From a virus: DNA of 24,206 nucleotides. Where the stretch lies: positions 1 to 24,206 of the IMG/VR virus record IMGVR_UViG_3300017598_000237. One strand, written 5' to 3'. Made by a program: the position numbers and the translations under genes. Position 1 is the stretch's first letter. Each line of letters begins with the position of its first letter. This document shows, piece after piece, positions 23,099 through 24,206 of the stretch. The notes under the pieces were generated by a model. That model was given only the letters and a program-made list of their open reading frames with translations, searched no databases and was not told the origin of the DNA.

Positions 23099-24206
23099 TT
23101 ACCAAGTATTTCCAACATGACTTAAAGCAGCTTCAGAACCTACTGCACGCCTACCATTAAACCCAGATTGTGATATTGCTTGCACTGCACGTTGTCTATC
23201 TGTTGCTGATCCTTGTCCATAAAATCCGGCACCCACATTTCCACCGAATTCCATAGAACCAGCACCACCACCTAATGATCCTATATTATTATCTATAGCT
23301 TGTATTGTATTACCTAATGCATTAGCAGTTACATTCATAGCTAATTTACCTAATTCATATGCAAGTAATACGTTACCAGCTACTCCAACTGTTTTTCCTA
23401 ACCTACCTATTACTATTCGTCCACCTTTTGCTTTAAGGGATTTAGACGCAAAATCTCTCATTTCTTCAGTATATTTAGTACCAACACCATCCGCAAATTT
23501 CTTATGTTCACTGCCAAACCCAAGAAACGCTTTAAGTCCATGCCATCCTCTCATCCACTTTCTATCTAAACCACGAGATGTGCCACTCCTTACTTCTCCG
23601 GATGGATTATAACTAACGTTACCTTGACCAAGCGACATTTTAAGATCTGCATCGAATTGTTTTAGCTTTGCTAGACTGTCTGATGTTGCATAAGTAGACA
23701 CACCTTTACCTTTAATTATCTTATTTAATTCTTTTGGATCCGAACTAACATGTCGTTTAGCTAGTCGTTCTAAATTGGCACCCTCACCTGAAACTTCTTC
23801 TACAACTTCTGTAGCCGCTTTACCTGCTGCAGGTTGTCCAGGCTCTGGAACGTCAACTACTTTGTGAGATCCTGTTTTAGTTAACTTATTTAAATGATTA
23901 TTAAAATCACTTTTAGTAGCAAACATTGCCTTAAAAGCATCCATCGATGTATTAGCTGCACCCATATTCTGAGCACCACCAACTACTGCACCTAATCCAT
24001 TAAGAAATTTATTAGCTTTAGAGTTACTAGCTGAAAATACTCCACCTTCACCTATTAAACCACCTGCTCTAAATCTCTGACCAACATCGTTTCCGAATAT
24101 TTTACCGATAGCCCAGCCTAGCGGTCTTCCAGGTCCAGGTGCAAGCCCATTAAATCCCGTCTGACCAGTAGCTATATGTCTAAGGCCGAATACACCTGTC
24201 CATCTT
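23099..24206 (-). CDS. C-terminal part of a Gly-rich protein, 5' end outside window (partial)
   Basis: The frame is open from the right edge (first in-frame residues RWTGVFGLRHIATGQTG) to the TAA at 23099, about 368 codons, so the ATG at 23965 is internal and the true start lies beyond the window. The product is rich in Gly, Ala and Asn. It shows a Gly-rich N-part (PGPGRPLGWAIGKIFG, AGGLIGEGG), a central charged region with KKFADGVGTKY, a hydrophobic helix (GKTVGVAGNVLLAYELGKLA) and a C-terminal ATDRQRAVQAISQSGFNGRR ... EAALSHVG segment. The Gln/Arg-rich end recalls C-termini of some large tail or internal virion proteins, but I cannot assign it firmly. It ends just before a nested inverted repeat and the terminase promoter, so it belongs to the preceding transcription unit. 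Confidence 0.65.
   Translation of the reverse strand, partial: RWTGVFGLRHIATGQTGFNGLAPGPGRPLGWAIGKIFGNDVGQRFRAGGLIGEGGVFSASNSKANKFLNGLGAVVGGAQNMGAANTSMDAFKAMFATKSDFNNHLNKLTKTGSHKVVDVPEPGQPAAGKAATEVVEEVSGEGANLERLAKRHVSSDPKELNKIIKGKGVSTYATSDSLAKLKQFDADLKMSLGQGNVSYNPSGEVRSGTSRGLDRKWMRGWHGLKAFLGFGSEHKKFADGVGTKYTEEMRDFASKSLKAKGGRIVIGRLGKTVGVAGNVLLAYELGKLAMNVTANALGNTIQAIDNNIGSLGGGAGSMEFGGNVGAGFYGQGSATDRQRAVQAISQSGFNGRRAVGSEAALSHVGNTW

Noticed and set aside
1-24206. tRNA genes, integrase, defence or CRISPR systems
   Set aside because: I looked for cloverleaf-like stretches in the intergenic gaps and for recombinase, nuclease or toxin-type proteins; the gaps are too short and all large frames fit virion or unknown structural-type genes.

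Overview
The window is a stretch of a tailed-phage genome (or a prophage or metagenomic phage contig) that encodes the virion of a contractile-tailed (myovirus-type) phage. The DNA is AT-rich and every credible gene lies on the minus strand, so transcription runs from high to low coordinates. Genes are packed with gaps of 0 to about 100 bases, Shine-Dalgarno sequences are mostly strong (AAGGAG, AGGAGG, AAGGGG), and the two clear promoters are sigma70-like (TTGAAT, 17-base spacer, TATAAT). These features fit a bacterial host that uses ordinary housekeeping sigma factor and SD signals. I cannot name the host or a known phage genus. No tRNA, integrase, replication or lysis gene is visible.

Reading in the direction of transcription: (1) 24206-23099, the C-terminal part of a glycine-rich protein that enters from outside the window. 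(2) 23098-22990, an inverted repeat and a promoter. (3) 22989-21049, the large terminase, followed by three unrecognised genes, two of them large with hydrophobic segments (456, 72 and 629 aa). (4) 17516-11727, the head module: portal, a protease joined to a scaffold-like coiled coil, a likely decoration protein, and the major capsid protein, which ends in a cUUCGg hairpin. (5) 11655-7869, an unknown charged protein, an Ig-like protein, and three neck proteins in the usual order (head-tail adaptor with an Ig-like N-terminus, head closure, tail terminator). (6) 7851-4289, an unusually long tail sheath and the tail tube, followed by a hairpin terminator. (7) 4221-1, two more proteins with tail-tube-like domains: a 1056-aa repeat-bearing protein, then after a terminator and a second promoter a 309+ aa protein that runs off the left edge.

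The genes form one assembly line: motor, portal, protease and scaffold, shell, neck, tail and probable tube-initiation or baseplate parts. Four junctions use the overlapping stop/start TAATG, and the portal and protease genes overlap by 8 bases, so translational coupling is widespread. The most interesting points are the three consecutive tube-fold proteins, the exact 120-bp tandem repeat carrying an EP(F/I)PF ... YTSFGVE motif, the protease with a Cys/His cluster plus a DUF6582-like middle module plus a scaffold, the matched pair of promoters, and the near-leaderless terminase message.
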